Assembly (NCBI RefSeq): GCF_008728635.1
Contig: NZ_CP044285.1
Span: 1,612,001 to 1,676,000, forward strand
Origin: Hymenobacter baengnokdamensis
GTDB lineage: Bacteria; Bacteroidota; Bacteroidia; Cytophagales; Hymenobacteraceae
Length of the DNA stretch: 64,000 nucleotides
Direction: 5' to 3'
Shown here: piece after piece, positions 61,786-64,000 of the stretch
How positions within the stretch are numbered: the first letter of the stretch is position 1
How the letters are laid out: the number at the start of each line of letters is the position of its first letter
Made by a program: the position numbers and the translations under genes
The notes under the pieces: generated by a model
Database searches by the model: none
What the model saw: the letters and a program-made list of their open reading frames with translations, nothing else
Told to the model about the DNA's origin: nothing

Positions 61786-64000
61786 TTATTGCTTGGTGAA
61801 GCGCTGCACGAAGCTGTGCTGGCCATCGCTGGCCCGCAGCAGGTAGAGGCCAGCCGCCAGGCCCGAAACGTCGAGCTGGCCGTTGCCCTGGTAATGAGCC
61901 GCGGGCACGATAGCCCCACGCACGTCCAGCACTTCTACTTTCGTCAGCTCGGCGTTTGAGCTGAGCGAGAGCGTGAGCAGGGAAGTAGCCGGGTTCGGGT
62001 AAGCGCTGAGCACGGCATCGCCGCTGATGGCCGTGGGGCCCGCGAGCGAAGCCGGCGTGGCCGCGATAGCCGCGCCACCGGTAATGGTGAGGCTATAGTC
62101 CTCCGTTTCGCCATAGGTGTAGCTGCCGCAGCTGGTGGTAGCCGAGTTGTCGCTCATCACTACGCGCATCCGGGTAGTACCATTCTTGGCCGTAGTGGGC
62201 ACCGTAAACGTGCTGGCCAGGGTGCCGCTGCTGCTGCTGCTGCCGCTTACCACCAGCTCACCGGTATCGGTGAAGACGCCGTTCTGGTTGTAGTCGATGT
62301 AAATCTTCCAGTACTCGGTATAAGCCGAGCCCGTGAAGCCCGCCGAGAAATTAATGGTCTGGCTTGAGCCGGCTGCCACGCTCGTGCTGCTGGCCGAGCC
62401 GTCGTAGTAGCCACCATCGGCCCCGCTGGTGCGGTTAATGGTGCCCAGCTTCACGAGGTCAACGTACTCGTAGCTCTGGGTGCTGCCTTTGCTGGTGCAG
62501 TACGTAGTGCCGGTGGGGGGAGGCGTAGTGCCACCGTAAGCCGCGCCCACGCCCACGGCGTACCAGGCGTTGGTTACGGCCTGCACCTGCGTCGAGCCCG
62601 CGCCATACAGGTCGGTAGCGGCCTGTATAGAGTAGCTGCGGGCGTTGGCGTAGGTTGAAGAGGCCGTCATGTACACGCTTTCGGTACGGAAGAGAATCTT
62701 CGCCGCGGCAGTAATGCCCAGCGCGGCCACCGAGTAGCTGCTGCCTGCTTCATTAGTGCCGGTTTTGCCCACGCTGATGAGGTAGTACCAGTAGTTGAGC
62801 ACGCCCGAGTTGGTGTGCACCCCACCATTGTCGCTGGTGCCGGTGTACCAGTATTTGCCTTTGTACAAAGCCGGCTGGCTATACAGGTTAGGATTGCTCA
62901 TCGAGCGCAGCGCGCCGCCGGCCTTCATAATGTCCTCGCCAATATCCCAGGTCGATTTGGTGAGGCCCAGGTTGGCGCAGGTATACTGCTCTACGCTGGC
63001 GCCCCAGCAGTCGGAGAGGCCCTCGTTCATAGCGCCCGACTCGTTGGAGTAAGTCAGGTTGGCGGTGCTCTGGCACACGGCGTGGCCAATCTCGTGGCCG
63101 CACACGTCCAGCGCCGTCAGGGGCTTAAAGGTCGTCGCCCCGTCGCCGTAGGTCATTTCGGTGCCGTCCCAGTAGGCGTTCTCGTAGCTGGTGCTGTAGT
63201 GCACGTAGCTCCTGATTTTGGCGCCCGCATTGTCGTAGCTGTTGCGGCCGTGTACGCCCTTCCAGTAGTCGTAGGTACTTTGGGCGCCAAAATGCGCGTC
63301 GCCGGCTACGTTGTCGTAGTTCGAGTTGTTATACTCAGCGGCCGTCCAGTTATTGTCGGCATCCACAAAGTCGACGGCAGCCGTGTAGCTGGTGCCTTTC
63401 TTCATGTTGTACGTTTCGATGCCCTGGCCGCGGGTGTACTCGCGCAGGTGGTAGCCGCCGGTGGTAGTTTCATCGGCCAGCGAGCGGGTGCCGCTGTAGG
63501 CGGTGGCAAACGTGGCCGTGCCGCCGGTAGCGTGCTTAATGATGGCATCGCGCAGCACCACGTCGCCCGTATTGGCATTTACGTAGTAGTAGGCGCGGCT
63601 CACCGGCTGCTGGGCGTACACGTTAAATTTCCAGGCCAGCACCAGCGGGCCGGTGTTGTCGGTGCTGGTGCGGTTGTCGCGCACCAGCACCAGCTCACCC
63701 TGGGGCTTGTAGGTGGCGGCCGGGTTGCTGTCGCGTACCTTCAGGCCGGCTTCTTCGGCGGCATCCTGCCACATATACTTCGGGGCCCCGATGGCGGCCA
63801 GCGCCCGGCTCAGGGCTGCCTCGGCGCTCAGGGTGGGCTGCACGCTCAGCTCGGGCACGGCCTCAAAGTCGCCGCTGAGGCTTTCAATCTGGCCGCCGCG
63901 CGAGTGGGCGGTGTACGTAGCGTGCTCCACCTTCACGCCTTTGTAGTACTGCTCAAACTTCTGGTGGCTGAAGCCAAGCTGGTCGGTTTCGACGCGGGCC
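61786..64000 (-). CDS. M4-family metallopeptidase with GEVED and type IX sorting domains, 5' end cut
   Basis: The frame is open from the right edge, so the signal peptide and the start of the propeptide are missing. Order: FTP/PepSY-like propeptide (QKFEQYYKGVKVEHATYT), thermolysin-like peptidase with zinc motif HEIGHAV and the third ligand in NEGLSD, a GEVED domain (YIDYNQNGVFTDTGE to GETEDYSLTI), and a type A C-terminal sorting domain (AYPNPATSLLTLSLSSNAEL to YLLRASDGQHSFVQRFTKQ). It should be secreted through the type IX system, of which PorQ is encoded at 22664, and act as an extracellular protease. Confidence 0.95.
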   Translation of the reverse strand, partial: ARVETDQLGFSHQKFEQYYKGVKVEHATYTAHSRGGQIESLSGDFEAVPELSVQPTLSAEAALSRALAAIGAPKYMWQDAAEEAGLKVRDSNPAATYKPQGELVLVRDNRTSTDNTGPLVLAWKFNVYAQQPVSRAYYYVNANTGDVVLRDAIIKHATGGTATFATAYSGTRSLADETTTGGYHLREYTRGQGIETYNMKKGTSYTAAVDFVDADNNWTAAEYNNSNYDNVAGDAHFGAQSTYDYWKGVHGRNSYDNAGAKIRSYVHYSTSYENAYWDGTEMTYGDGATTFKPLTALDVCGHEIGHAVCQSTANLTYSNESGAMNEGLSDCWGASVEQYTCANLGLTKSTWDIGEDIMKAGGALRSMSNPNLYSQPALYKGKYWYTGTSDNGGVHTNSGVLNYWYYLISVGKTGTNEAGSSYSVAALGITAAAKILFRTESVYMTASSTYANARSYSIQAATDLYGAGSTQVQAVTNAWYAVGVGAAYGGTTPPPTGTTYCTSKGSTQSYEYVDLVKLGTINRTSGADGGYYDGSASSTSVAAGSSQTINFSAGFTGSAYTEYWKIYIDYNQNGVFTDTGELVVSGSSSSSGTLASTFTVPTTAKNGTTRMRVVMSDNSATTSCGSYTYGETEDYSLTITGGAAIAATPASLAGPTAISGDAVLSAYPNPATSLLTLSLSSNAELTKVEVLDVRGAIVPAAHYQGNGQLDVSGLAAGLYLLRASDGQHSFVQRFTKQ

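Overview
The window looks like chromosomal DNA of a high-GC member of the Bacteroidota, most likely Hymenobacter or a close relative in the Cytophagales. The support is two SusC/SusD pairs, a PorQ-type type IX secretion protein, a metallopeptidase with a C-terminal type IX sorting domain, OmpA proteins with PD40 propellers, many lipoproteins, and start codons without Shine-Dalgarno sequences but often with a TAnnTTTG-like box just upstream. No rRNA, tRNA, CRISPR array or intact insertion sequence was seen.

Layout. 0-9.5 kb is housekeeping: a DUF4252-like lipoprotein (cut by the left edge), a Nudix hydrolase, a PlsC acyltransferase, GatC, a large membrane/TPR protein, an ABC ATPase, a PduO-type adenosyltransferase, IlvE and release factor 2 with a programmed +1 frameshift. 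9.8-21 kb holds two SusC/SusD units and a small lipoprotein; the first SusC carries a one-base frameshift in a C run. 21-26.3 kb, on the minus strand, holds HslU, PorQ and Lon. 26.5-34.7 kb is a two-component system followed by a TolC / RND pump / adaptor set. 35-48 kb is mixed: OmpA-PD40 protein, GT9 glycosyltransferase, PolX-PHP protein, EVE protein, RNase HII, a CZB / histidine kinase / response regulator operon, GcvT and ComB.

The unusual part is 48.0-54.1 kb, visibly richer in A+T and all on the minus strand. It begins (at 54073) with a full-length lipoprotein made of an N-terminal domain, a Gly/Pro/Asn/Ser-rich linker and a C-terminal HExxH domain. Two further HExxH modules follow downstream. 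Each begins inside the same linker, lacks the N-terminal half, and is followed by a gene for one family of exported ~310 residue proteins. The linker DNA is identical over 146 bp between the full-length gene and the first module. The farther module is frameshifted and joined to a displaced copy of the 3' end of comB. This resembles the orphan C-terminal modules of polymorphic toxin systems and is my best candidate for an undescribed system; function is not established. 54.2-64 kb returns to ordinary genes: a persulfide-dioxygenase-like/rhodanese protein, two small Spy-like proteins, an amino acid permease, a DUF2945 protein, a ricin-PD40-OmpA protein and an M4 metallopeptidase cut by the right edge.

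Intergenic regions carry many long near-perfect hairpins (arms 17-36 bp). Some are terminators; others look like REP- or MITE-type elements.
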